A stretch of DNA of 64,000 nt from an uncultured Pelagibacteraceae bacterium (GTDB lineage: Bacteria; Pseudomonadota; Alphaproteobacteria; Pelagibacterales; AG-422-B15), in the NCBI GenBank assembly GCA_902564025.1, contig CACEZK010000001.1:1-64000 (forward strand), given 5' to 3'. The position numbers and the translations under genes are program-made. Under the pieces are notes generated by a model that was not told the DNA's origin, ran no database searches, and worked only from the letters and a program-made list of their open reading frames with translations. Shown one piece after another: positions 1 through 7,371 of the stretch (its first letter is position 1; each line of letters opens with the position of its first letter).

Positions 1-1142
1 TCTTTTTCATCTGAGCTATCCATATACATATATGGATCAGAATTTTCGTGAATTTCATCTTCTTGATTAGCTGAAGCATGAATAGATCCTGTTCCATTTA
101 CTTGAGCTGCTGGAACTGATGAAACTGTTGAACTACTATTTACTTGTAAATCGATTATCCTCTTTGATGGCTTGTCATGAGGTTCTAAACCAGTCGCAAC
201 AACAGAAACTCTAGCTTTTCCCTCAAGGTTTTCGTCAAAGATTGATCCAACAATTACGTCTGCATCTGGGTGAACTTGTTCTCTTATCTCATTTGTAATT
301 TTATCAACCTCATGCAATGTTAAGTCAGTTCCACCAGTAATATTGATCAATAATCCCTTTGCTCCGTCCAAAGAGTAGTCATCAAGCAGTGGATTTGTAA
401 CTGCATTGTGAGCACATTCTATTGCTCTGTTTTCACCAGACGCTTCACCTGTACCCATCATTGCGCGTCCCATATTATTCATGATTGTCTTAACATCGGC
501 AAAGTCTAAGTTGATTAATCCCGGTACGACCATCAGATCGGTAATACTTCTTACTCCTGCATGCAAAACATCATCCGCCATTGAAAATGCATCGGCAAAT
601 GTTGTTTTTTCATCAGCAACTTTAAATAAATTTTGGTTTGGAATAACAATTGTTGTATCTACTAAATGTTCTAACTCTTTCAGCCCTTGCTCAGCAATTC
701 TCATTCTTCCAGCACCTTCGAATTGAAATGGTTTAGTAACAACTGCTACAGTAAGTATACCCAATTCTCTAGCAACACGCGCTATCACTGGAGCAGCGCC
801 TGTACCAGTACCGCCACCCATACCAGCAGTAATAAAAAGCATGTTTGTGCCTTCAAGTCTTTCCATTATTTCGTGTTTAGTTTCATCGGCTGAGGATTTA
901 CCGATATCAGGATGAGAACCAGCTCCCAATCCCTTAGTAACCTGAACACCCAATTGCATTTTTGAATCACTTAATGATTTAGACAGAGCTTGTGCATCTG
1001 TATTGGCTGCAACAAATTCAACTCCTGATAATCCGGATTGAATCATATTGTTAATTGCATTTCCACCTGCGCCACCGACTCCAAATACTGTTATCTTTGG
1101 CTTAAGCTCTTTTAATTCTGGAACACTTAAATTTAAAACCAT
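1..1142 (-). CDS. ftsZ: Cell division protein FtsZ (C-terminus cut by window edge)
   Basis: Tubulin-like GTPase that polymerises into the cytokinetic Z-ring. The reading frame starts at the ATG at 1142-1140 and is still open at base 1, so about 380 residues are visible and the C-terminal tail is missing. The glycine-rich nucleotide-binding segment ([10 protein letters not shown], residues 20-29), the tubulin signature GGGTGTG (109-115) and the T7 catalytic loop [10 protein letters not shown] (208-217) are intact. After about residue 320 it becomes a low-complexity linker rich in Ser, Asn and Asp, as expected before the FtsA/ZipA-binding tail. A strong ribosome binding site lies just upstream. 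mraZ ends 25 bp upstream, so the two are probably cotranscribed without the usual dcw genes between them. Confidence 0.97.
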   Translation of the reverse strand, partial: MVLNLSVPELKELKPKITVFGVGGAGGNAINNMIQSGLSGVEFVAANTDAQALSKSLSDSKMQLGVQVTKGLGAGSHPDIGKSSADETKHEIMERLEGTNMLFITAGMGGGTGTGAAPVIARVARELGILTVAVVTKPFQFEGAGRMRIAEQGLKELEHLVDTTIVIPNQNLFKVADEKTTFADAFSMADDVLHAGVRSITDLMVVPGLINLDFADVKTIMNNMGRAMMGTGEASGENRAIECAHNAVTNPLLDDYSLDGAKGLLINITGGTDLTLHEVDKITNEIREQVHPDADVIVGSIFDENLEGKARVSVVATGLEPHDKPSKRIIDLQVNSSSTVSSVPAAQVNGTGSIHASANQEDEIHENSDPYMYMDSSDEK

Positions 1143-1149
1143 GAAATTA

Positions 1150-1155
1150 TCCTCC
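1150..1155 (-). promoter_or_regulatory. Ribosome binding site of ftsZ
   Basis: GGAGGA on the minus strand, 7 nt upstream of the ftsZ ATG. It is one of the strongest Shine-Dalgarno matches in the window, where most starts have weak sites, and it fixes the ftsZ start. High FtsZ synthesis from the mraZ-ftsZ transcript is an inference. Confidence 0.8.
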
Positions 1156-1167
1156 TATTTTCATTAG

Positions 1168-1620
1168 TTATTCATTTTTCCATTTGAGATTTGCTAAATT
1201 ATTTTTTGCATTATCACTTTTTTCTTTTTTGAAAGAATCATAAGTATCAGGATTCCACATTTGAAATGTTTCACCCATACCAACGAAAGAAACTTGGTCA
1301 ATAATACCTGCAATAGAGATTAGTCCATCAGGTATGATGACTCTGCCTTCTTGATCAAAATGGATTTGATGGCTGTCAGCAAAAATAGATGTTGAAAAAG
1401 TATTTCTTTCCTCACTGAAGGGACCGGAGGCTTCTATCGCATCACTGATCTTTTGCATTCTATTAGCAGTACATCCTTCAATTGATTTAAGAGTCGGTGA
1501 AGGATAACAAATCATGCCCTTCAATCCGTTTTGTTCTAAGACACTTCTAAAAGAAGATGGAACAGAAACACGACCTTTTTTGTCAATGCGATTGATGTAT
1601 GTAGATAGAAACAATGCCAT
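1168..1620 (-). CDS. mraZ: Transcriptional regulator MraZ
   Basis: DNA-binding regulator of the division and cell-wall cluster, acting as a ring-shaped oligomer of paired AbrB-like folds. Both family motifs are visible: DKKGRVSVPSSFR (residues 13-25) and DQEGRVIIPDGL (89-100). The frame extends upstream to a TTG at 1656, but the family N-terminus matches the ATG at 1618-1620, giving 150 residues, which is the usual length. Five TGGG repeats lie 49 bp upstream, suggesting autoregulation as described for E. coli MraZ. It is followed directly by ftsZ; mraW/rsmH, ftsI and the mur genes are absent between them. Confidence 0.93.
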   Translation of the reverse strand: MALFLSTYINRIDKKGRVSVPSSFRSVLEQNGLKGMICYPSPTLKSIEGCTANRMQKISDAIEASGPFSEERNTFSTSIFADSHQIHFDQEGRVIIPDGLISIAGIIDQVSFVGMGETFQMWNPDTYDSFKKEKSDNAKNNLANLKWKNE

Positions 1621-1668
1621 TTTTAAAAAAAAGTTAGTTATTAAAATAATCAACAAAATTACCTCATT

Positions 1669-1712
1669 TGGGTTAAATTGGGATTACTTGGGATAGTATG
1701 GGATTATATGGG
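1669..1712 (+). promoter_or_regulatory. MraZ operator: five TGGG direct repeats with 10-bp period
   Basis: TGGG occurs at 1669, 1679, 1689, 1699 and 1709, each exactly 10 bp from the next, read on the plus strand (CCCA on the mraZ strand). This matches the known E. coli MraZ operator, TGGGN units separated by 5-nt spacers, but with five units rather than the three reported there. The array ends 49 bp before the mraZ start, within the expected promoter. The phasing places every unit on the same helix face. A TATAAT-like hexamer on the mraZ strand overlaps the distal units; no -35 box is convincing in this AT-rich stretch. Confidence 0.85.
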
Positions 1713-1816
1713 TAATGTCTATATCTATTTATTATATTTCTTTTATAATCAATTATTTAACTAATTTTATACATTAGCCTATATTTATAAACTATTGATA
1801 ATAAATGATAAATTTT

Positions 1817-2173
1817 GCCAGATAATTTATAAGCCGGGTTCTGTAATTTTTTTACAAAAAACCGATAACTATTCATCTAGCTCAATTGTTACCAATTGAG
1901 TCGTGCGATCAACCCGATTACAGCCAAGACAAGCCAATGTAACCCTATTTGATCTTGCTCCCAGTGGGGTTTACCATGCCTTTTTTGTTACCAAAAAAGC
2001 GGTGAGCTCTTACCTCACCTTTTCACCCTTACCCTTAAAATTTCAATTAGGGCGGTTTATTTTCTGCGGCACTTTCCCTAGAGTTGCCTCCGCCGGGTAT
2101 TACCCGGCACTGTTGCCTTGTGGAGCCCGGACTTTCCTCTTGATCAAGCCAAGCAGTTATCCAATTATCTGGC
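1817..2173 (-). ncRNA. rnpB: RNase P RNA (M1 RNA), bacterial type A
   Basis: Catalytic RNA that trims the 5' leader of pre-tRNAs. On the minus strand the ends pair perfectly over 11 bp (GCCAGATAATT with AATTATCTGGC, helix P1), which sets the boundaries and a length of 357 nt. Diagnostic conserved blocks are present: GAGGAAAGTCCGGGCTC near the 5' end, GGTAAGGGTGAAAAGG in the middle, GGGAGCAAGATCAAATAGG, and the 3' block ACAGAACCCGGCTTAT. A hairpin closed by a GTAA tetraloop (ACTCAATTG...CAATTGAGC) resembles P18. It is on the short side for a type A RNA, which fits a streamlined genome. It fills the gap between the amidase gene and mraZ; open frames crossing it are spurious. Confidence 0.97.
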
Positions 2174-2204
2174 AGAAAGGGTTTATCCTCATAAAAGATA
2201 TTGG

Positions 2205-2921
2205 TCAAGCCTCTCTTTGAGAAGATATAAGTTCTCTCAGATATCCCAACAATTTGCGCTTAACTATAAAATCCTCTAGCTCTTCGGGACAATAGTGACT
2301 TTCAAAAGCGTAAATAATTTGCAGTGTTTCTTTATCCATTAAACTCGATAAAGTAATTTTATAGCCAAAATCTCTTAGTAACTGTTGTAAAGATTTAATC
2401 TCTACAGCTTTGAGCGGCGTTTTTGAATTATTTTTCTTTGGTAAAATTACTAAGCCTTTTGCAGCCAACTTATGCCAAGGGAATAAATATCCTGGATCTA
2501 TTTTTCGCATTGGAGCAACATCTGAGTGGCCCAAAACATTGCTTTTTTTTATTTTGTACTTTGTCTGCAGACTTCCGATTAATGATATAAGTGATTTTAT
2601 CTGAGATGACTTAAACTTGTGATATCCAAATTCTTGGCCTCTGTTTTGTAACTCTATGCCTATAGAGTTTGAGTTTAAATTTCTATCTTTTTTCCAATTA
2701 GATATACCTGCATGCCAAGCAATATCTTTATCATTTACGAGTTGAGTAATTTTTCCTCCTTCATTAATAAAGTAATGTGAGCTCACTTTATGTTTTTTTG
2801 ATCTAAGTCTTTTAATTGACTCCTGTGCTGTTTTCATTCCTGTATAATGTATGATTATATATTTTATATTTCTTCTTTTTACTTGTTCATAATTGGGGGA
2901 TTTTAGATATTCAATTTTCAT
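2205..2921 (-). CDS. ampD: N-acetylmuramoyl-L-alanine amidase, AmpD-type
   Basis: Zinc amidase cleaving the MurNAc-L-Ala bond, probably of recycled anhydro-muropeptides in the cytoplasm because no signal peptide is visible. The Amidase_2 domain covers about residues 15-150 with H25 (IIIHYTG), E90 (IGIELQ), H132 (GHSDVAP) and D142 (KIDPGYLFPW) in the positions of the AmpD metal and catalytic residues. The last 60 residues resemble a short peptidoglycan-binding domain, a layout also seen in AmiD enzymes, so AmiD-like is the alternative. Its start overlaps the end of the upstream transporter gene by 4 bp, so translation is probably coupled. Confidence 0.85.
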   Translation of the reverse strand: MKIEYLKSPNYEQVKRRNIKYIIIHYTGMKTAQESIKRLRSKKHKVSSHYFINEGGKITQLVNDKDIAWHAGISNWKKDRNLNSNSIGIELQNRGQEFGYHKFKSSQIKSLISLIGSLQTKYKIKKSNVLGHSDVAPMRKIDPGYLFPWHKLAAKGLVILPKKNNSKTPLKAVEIKSLQQLLRDFGYKITLSSLMDKETLQIIYAFESHYCPEELEDFIVKRKLLGYLRELISSQREA

Positions 2922-3817
2922 GGTGAACTTGATACCTTTTCCTCTTCTGGTTCTCTCATCATTACAATTGCAACTCCAGTAAATGACATGGTTGCGCCAA
3001 AGATGATTTTAAATGTAAGTACTTCATTAAATCCTTCATAAAGAGAAAAATAAGAAATAATAAGTGCATTTATTATAGCAAGTACCGGAGCAAGGAGCGT
3101 TAGAGGTGTAATTTTTGATAATTCATATTTTGTTATTAAGTAATAAAAACCTGCATGACCGATAGCTGTTGCAGCAAACGCAGTAAATAATATAGCTCCC
3201 CAACCAATTATGGATGCATTTAAAATCAAGTCTAACTGATTTTCCTCAACTAAAGAGGAAATCATTGCCAGGAATAAAAAGCTTATAAAAGCAATCCAAG
3301 CTTGTAGATCAAACACTTTAACATCTTTTAACTTCTTCATAAAAAGAAGGCTGATAGCAATAGATAAAGCTGCCAATAATGCGTAATAAACGCCACCGAG
3401 ATCAGAAAATATTGTAGGCTCAAAAATCAAAATAATAACTCCACCAAATGCAAGTGCTATTCCAAGAATACGCCTCCACTTAATCACCTCACCTAAAAAT
3501 ATAACGGATAATATAGTTGCAAATGGTACACCTAATTGGAGAACCACAGCAACAGAGGAAATAAATTGAGAATTATCAAGAGCAAGATAGAAAAATGCAA
3601 AATGAATGCCTCCTCCTAATATAGAAATAATTAAAATATTAGTCATTTGGCCTCGGTGAATTTTCAAAAAGGGTATGAGTAAAGCTGCAATGATTAGAAA
3701 TCTCATTGTCGTAAATAAAAATGGTGGAAATTCATTTACACCGATTTTTGCCGAGATAAATGCCAATCCCCAAGCAAGATTAATAGATATTACAATAAAT
3801 ATGTCAATTGTTCTCAA
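2918..3817 (-). CDS. EamA-family (DMT superfamily) transporter
   Basis: Inner-membrane permease of the drug/metabolite transporter superfamily, usually exporting small metabolites or amino acids; the substrate cannot be read from sequence. The 299 residues form about ten hydrophobic helices in two EamA repeats (about 5-135 and 150-290). The first helix has the common motif NLAWGLAFISAKIG, and repeat one ends with the typical LGEVIKWRRILGIALAFGGV segment. A short charged tail follows the last helix. It overlaps the amidase gene by 4 bp and is divergent from mlaA. Confidence 0.85.
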   Translation of the reverse strand: MRTIDIFIVISINLAWGLAFISAKIGVNEFPPFLFTTMRFLIIAALLIPFLKIHRGQMTNILIISILGGGIHFAFFYLALDNSQFISSVAVVLQLGVPFATILSVIFLGEVIKWRRILGIALAFGGVIILIFEPTIFSDLGGVYYALLAALSIAISLLFMKKLKDVKVFDLQAWIAFISFLFLAMISSLVEENQLDLILNASIIGWGAILFTAFAATAIGHAGFYYLITKYELSKITPLTLLAPVLAIINALIISYFSLYEGFNEVLTFKIIFGATMSFTGVAIVMMREPEEEKVSSSP

Positions 3818-3910
3818 TACTGGCTCATTTCTGTGTCATTTTCTAATTATAGACTGTTACACTTAAATATTAATTTGATTAGAAAATTCATATAGAATAG
3901 CATTATTTCA

Positions 3911-4732
3911 ATGAAATATAGAATATTAATAGTTTTATTTCTAAGTTCTGTTCTTTTGTTACAGGGATGTGCTTCAAAAGAAGCATCGGTGAATTATAAC
4001 AATTCTGAAACTGAAATAGTTAGTGTTAACGATCCACTTGAAAAAGTAAATCGTATGGTTTTTCAATTTAATATTATTTTCGACAAACTCATATTAAGGC
4101 CAATTGCTGTTACCTACAAAGCCATTGTTCCAGAGTTTGTACGAAACAGAGTTACATATTCATTAAATAACTTAGGCATGCCAATTACAGCTGTAAATAA
4201 TATATTGCAAGGCGAGTTAAGAAAGGCTGGCATATCAACATCTCGATTTATTATCAACTCAACTGTTGGAATACTCGGTTTCTTTGATCCTGCTTCTAGC
4301 ATGGGTCTTATAGCCGAAAATGAAGACTTTGGGCAAACTTTGAGTGTGTGGGGTGTGGAATCTGGTCCATACTTAGTTTTACCTTTCTTGGGACCTTCCA
4401 CGCCAAGAGACTTTGCGGGCTTGCTATCAACATCACTGCTGGATCCAATGTATCAAGTGGGAGGTGGGTCTGCTCCTGACTCTCTAAGAACTTACAGAAT
4501 GGGTACCAGTGCGATTGATTTTAGATCTCAAAACATAGAAATTCTTGATGATCTACAAAACAATTCAATTGATTACTATGCAGCAGTAAGAAGCTTTTAT
4601 TCACAAGGAAGAGAAAGTCAGGCCTCAAATAATTTAGAAAGCAATACTCAAGATCAAGAAAATGATATTTTTGATGACTTTGATATCGATGAAAGTTATG
4701 TAGGACCTGACATTGAGGTTATTTATGATTAA
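3911..4732 (+). CDS. mlaA: MlaA (VacJ) outer-membrane lipoprotein
   Basis: Outer-membrane component of the Mla system, which removes misplaced phospholipids from the outer leaflet and passes them to MlaC. The lipobox ends at C20 (LLLQGC) after a hydrophobic signal peptide. The MlaA core begins at NDPLEKVNRMVFQFN (about residues 40-54), and the family segment GFFDPASSMGL lies near residue 120. An acidic tail rich in Asp and Gln follows. mlaC starts inside its last codons. The mlaDEF/B transporter genes are not in this window. Confidence 0.93.
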   Translation: MKYRILIVLFLSSVLLLQGCASKEASVNYNNSETEIVSVNDPLEKVNRMVFQFNIIFDKLILRPIAVTYKAIVPEFVRNRVTYSLNNLGMPITAVNNILQGELRKAGISTSRFIINSTVGILGFFDPASSMGLIAENEDFGQTLSVWGVESGPYLVLPFLGPSTPRDFAGLLSTSLLDPMYQVGGGSAPDSLRTYRMGTSAIDFRSQNIEILDDLQNNSIDYYAAVRSFYSQGRESQASNNLESNTQDQENDIFDDFDIDESYVGPDIEVIYD

Positions 4733-5324
4733 AGTTAAATATTTTAGCTGGATTTTAATTTTTTTGCTTTCTTTTGCAACTTACTCCCAAAGCTCAGAGT
4801 TTGCTCAAGAAGAGGAATTTGTATCAAACTTTGCAGGCCAAGCAATTGAGATTTTAAGTGATGAGGGTATAAGTGAAAACGATAAAACGTCTCGATTCAC
4901 TGATGTGGTAATGAATGCCATTGACCTAAATTTAATTTCAAAATTTGTACTCTCTAAAACTTGGAAAAATTCAACAGATGAACAAAAAGAAAGATATTTG
5001 ATTGCATTTAAAGATTATTTTATTAACTCCTATGCGAATAAGCTTGATCAATACTCCGGGGAGCAAGTTCAAATTGTTGGGTCTGAAGCTGCAGGAAAAT
5101 ACGTAATTGTTGAAAGTAATATTGTACGAGAGGGAACTGATACTTTAAAGATAAATTTAAAGTGGAGACTGATTAATAGAGACGGTGATATCAAAATAAT
5201 TGATCTGAATATTGAAGGTATCAGTCTTGTAATTGCGCAACGAGAAGAGTTTCAGTCATTTCTAGCAAATAACGATAATGATATAGAGAAATTAATCGAT
5301 AAAATTATTACTGTTTCTAATTAA
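4725..5324 (+). CDS. mlaC: MlaC periplasmic phospholipid-binding protein
   Basis: Periplasmic shuttle carrying phospholipid from MlaA to the inner-membrane MlaFEDB complex. A signal peptide spans about residues 1-22 (ending near TYSQSSEFA). The mature part has the Tol-Tol-Ttg2 fold pattern, with KTSRFTDVVMNAIDL and a central segment around SKTWKNSTDEQKERYLIAF. The ATG at 4725 overlaps the end of mlaA by 8 bp; an upstream TTG at 4713 would add four residues before the signal peptide and is less likely. The length of 199 residues is normal for the family. Translation is probably coupled to mlaA. Confidence 0.9.
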   Translation: MIKVKYFSWILIFLLSFATYSQSSEFAQEEEFVSNFAGQAIEILSDEGISENDKTSRFTDVVMNAIDLNLISKFVLSKTWKNSTDEQKERYLIAFKDYFINSYANKLDQYSGEQVQIVGSEAAGKYVIVESNIVREGTDTLKINLKWRLINRDGDIKIIDLNIEGISLVIAQREEFQSFLANNDNDIEKLIDKIITVSN

Positions 5325-5334
5325 TTCTTTGAAA

Positions 5335-5706
5335 TTACTTTGATGGTAAGCCACCCGGTTTCCAACCAATAACAAATCCATCCTCAACATTGTAAAGATT
5401 TTGATAACCATTTGACTCTAACATTAAAGCAGCATGCATGGACCTTGCCCCTGACTTACAAATAAAGTAAATTTCCGAATTTTTTGAAATTCCATAAGAA
5501 TTGAATTGATTCAAAAAATTAGTGTTTTCATCACCCTCTTCATTAATGAGAGTTAATTCTATATATTGAGCATCAAAAGAGTCTTCATCCACTCTTCCAA
5601 ATGTTTCCCATTCGTAAGGTGTGCGTACATCAACTAAATATGCATCTTTATTTTCTTTAATTGTACTATAACAGTTTTCTGCTGATATATTTTTTATGTT
5701 ACTCAT
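5335..5706 (-). CDS. Rhodanese-domain protein
   Basis: Single-domain sulfurtransferase of 123 residues, probably moving a sulfane sulfur through a cysteine persulfide in the cytoplasm. The active-site loop CKSGAR starts with C83, and the CH2-type motif VDVRTPYEWETFGRVD is at about 25-40. There is no signal peptide. It ends a run of three tightly spaced minus-strand genes; the TIGR03643-like gene ends 2 bp before its start. The physiological sulfur acceptor is not indicated by context. Confidence 0.88.
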   Translation of the reverse strand: MSNIKNISAENCYSTIKENKDAYLVDVRTPYEWETFGRVDEDSFDAQYIELTLINEEGDENTNFLNQFNSYGISKNSEIYFICKSGARSMHAALMLESNGYQNLYNVEDGFVIGWKPGGLPSK

Positions 5707-5708
5707 TG

Positions 5709-5948
5709 CTATGATTTCTGATTAGATGATTTAAATCGATCTGAAATTGGACTAATTTTAGTTTTTCTTCCCCTTACTCGCTTTCTCCACATTAAAAAAG
5801 AGGACCTTTTCATATTCTCTTTCATTAATTTAATAACTTCTTTCTCTTGTATTCCAAATTGTTTCCTAATATCAGCGAAAGTTGTTCTATCTTCCCAGGC
5901 CATTTCAATAACGCGATCGATGTCTGACTGCGATAGTTTATTGTCCAT
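5709..5948 (-). CDS. TIGR03643-family small protein (DUF2805-like)
   Basis: A 79-residue basic protein of no established function. The pattern LSQSDIDRVIEMAWEDRTTF followed by IRKQFGIQEKEVIKLM and RSSFLMWRKRVRGRKTK is recognised as the TIGR03643/DUF2805 family. The first part reads like a helix-turn-helix and the C-terminus is strongly basic, so nucleic-acid binding is plausible but unproven. It sits between a methyltransferase gene (1 bp upstream) and a rhodanese gene (2 bp downstream), so the three are almost certainly cotranscribed. Confidence 0.8.
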   Translation of the reverse strand: MDNKLSQSDIDRVIEMAWEDRTTFADIRKQFGIQEKEVIKLMKENMKRSSFLMWRKRVRGRKTKISPISDRFKSSNQKS

Positions 5949-5949
5949 T

Positions 5950-6738
5950 TTAGGTTGAAATTTTTACAGCTTGAAAATTACCAGGGCGATGTTCCCCTTT
6001 TTCTACAACGCCAAGAAGTTTTTCCCAAATTTCCAGTGCACCGTCTGCCTCTTCTTTTCCTATTAGATTCACAACATCATCATAAAGTGGTCCTCTTATA
6101 TCTGATATTTCTGTCTTAACTTTTTCGAGATACCATTTATTACGATCATTTAGTGAGAGAACTTCAAATCCTGTTTCTTTTAAAAGACTTTCGTACTTTT
6201 CTAATGAGCACATAAACATATCGAGGCCTTCTGCGGCAATATATTCTTTCATCTGCTCTGAAGGTTCGTTGTCATCATTCCTCATCCAATCACCAACCGC
6301 AAGAATACCATTGTCAGCTAAGATCTCGTTTATCTCTTTGAGCAAGTTTTTTTTATCGATAATATGTAAGAATGCTTCTTTACTGAATACTGCCTCAAAA
6401 CTTTTATCTTCAAATTTATATTCTCCAGGCTTTGTACAAATAAATTTTGCTTTATCAGATAAATTTTTCTTTAACGCTAAATTATTTGCTGTTTCAATTA
6501 CTAACGGTTCTGGATCTATTCCAATAACTTCTTTTGCGCCATATTTTTCAATCATATGAAAAACTGCACCGCCAGTTCCACATCCAATATCTAGAACTTT
6601 TTTATTTTTTAGATTTAATCCTTTTAAAATCTGATCAATTTCTTTTGTCCCACCAGGTGATAGAAAACCCTCACCCCAGACAGTTTTGAGCATGTTTAGT
6701 TGTTTGGGGCCGTAATGTCCTTCATCGGTTAAGCTCAT
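5950..6738 (-). CDS. SAM-dependent methyltransferase, phosphoethanolamine/sarcosine N-methyltransferase-like
   Basis: Class I methyltransferase of 262 residues. The SAM-binding motif VLDIGCGTGG is at 48-57. N-terminal to it is the segment GEGFLSPGG (22-30), which, together with FSKEAFLHI and the overall length, resembles phosphoethanolamine N-methyltransferases of the malarial type and the related glycine/sarcosine/dimethylglycine methyltransferases. If so, it would make phosphocholine precursors or glycine betaine from SAM in the cytoplasm. The exact acceptor is inferred only from remembered family resemblance. It heads the methyltransferase, TIGR03643, rhodanese gene set. Confidence 0.75.
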   Translation of the reverse strand: MSLTDEGHYGPKQLNMLKTVWGEGFLSPGGTKEIDQILKGLNLKNKKVLDIGCGTGGAVFHMIEKYGAKEVIGIDPEPLVIETANNLALKKNLSDKAKFICTKPGEYKFEDKSFEAVFSKEAFLHIIDKKNLLKEINEILADNGILAVGDWMRNDDNEPSEQMKEYIAAEGLDMFMCSLEKYESLLKETGFEVLSLNDRNKWYLEKVKTEISDIRGPLYDDVVNLIGKEEADGALEIWEKLLGVVEKGEHRPGNFQAVKIST

Positions 6739-6845
6739 ATTATTAATGATATATTTTAGATGATCTAATTGTTTTGTTTAAGTCAATTAAACTTAAATTA
6801 AGTTTTCTTTTGATGACTAGCTTAATTACAGGTGGAAGCAAATTT

Positions 6846-6977
6846 TTAAACTTTACTCGCCTTACTAAAATATCTTGCTGCTTCATCATATGATTTATTT
6901 GCGTAAAATTTAGAAATACACAAAAGTGTTAAGTGCAAAGGTATGCCAAATAACAGCTCTGGTAAATCTAAATGCAT
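6846..6977 (-). CDS. Possible 43-residue small protein
   Basis: A short frame, ATG at 6977-6975 to TAA at 6848-6846, in the otherwise empty 261-bp gap between the methyltransferase and ABM-protein genes. The first half is hydrophobic (LLFGIPLHLTLLCISKFYA) and the second resembles a TPR-type helix (KSYDEAARYFSKASK). The ribosome binding site is weak (AGG about 16 nt upstream). It could be a real small protein, a relic of a longer TPR gene, or chance. Nothing else was recognised in this gap. Confidence 0.3.
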   Translation of the reverse strand: MHLDLPELLFGIPLHLTLLCISKFYANKSYDEAARYFSKASKV

Positions 6978-6999
6978 AGAAAGATCTTAACCTGATTTA

Positions 7000-7293
7000 T
7001 CAGCTATAATCAAGAACAACCGTTCCTGAAACAGGATCAGTTACGCCTAATTCAGGAGATAATTCCTCTAGTAAGTATCTAACTTTATCCAAGTTTCCAA
7101 TCATATTTTCTCTTTGAGCGGCTATAGCTTCCTCAGATTCCCAAATTCCAATAAAACAATATGTACGGTCTCCTGTTTTAAAAAGACGACTCATTTTCTG
7201 ACCCGGTAAATTTTCAAAACTTTTGTTTATTTCTAAGTATTCTTCTTCACAACCTTCTTTAACTTTAAACCTCACGGCATTACAAAATTCCAT
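7000..7293 (-). CDS. ABM-domain (antibiotic biosynthesis monooxygenase-like) protein
   Basis: A 97-residue ferredoxin-like fold protein. The layout VRFKVKEGCEEEYLEINKSF, then a strand pair with TYCFIGIWESEEAIAAQREN, and a C-terminal helix and strand (KVRYLLEELSPEL, TGTVV-like end) is typical of ABM/dimeric alpha-beta barrel proteins. Members include cofactor-free oxygenases and heme-handling enzymes, but many are uncharacterised, so no reaction is assigned. A good AGGAG site precedes the ATG. It follows the catabolic-looking operon 78 bp downstream on the same strand and could be part of it. Confidence 0.7.
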   Translation of the reverse strand: MEFCNAVRFKVKEGCEEEYLEINKSFENLPGQKMSRLFKTGDRTYCFIGIWESEEAIAAQRENMIGNLDKVRYLLEELSPELGVTDPVSGTVVLDYS

Positions 7294-7371
7294 ATTTTGT
7301 CTCCTATATTTTGTTTTTTACAAATTCTAATTAAAATACTTACCTTTGAAAGAATAAATATTAGTTCAAAT

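Noticed and set aside
481-893. Plus-strand open frames opposite the beginning of the window
   Set aside because: They are antisense to ftsZ, whose reading frame on the minus strand is continuous and unmistakable.
1903-2220. Plus-strand open frame of 105 codons
   Set aside because: It lies across the RNase P RNA gene and its composition follows the RNA's conserved blocks.
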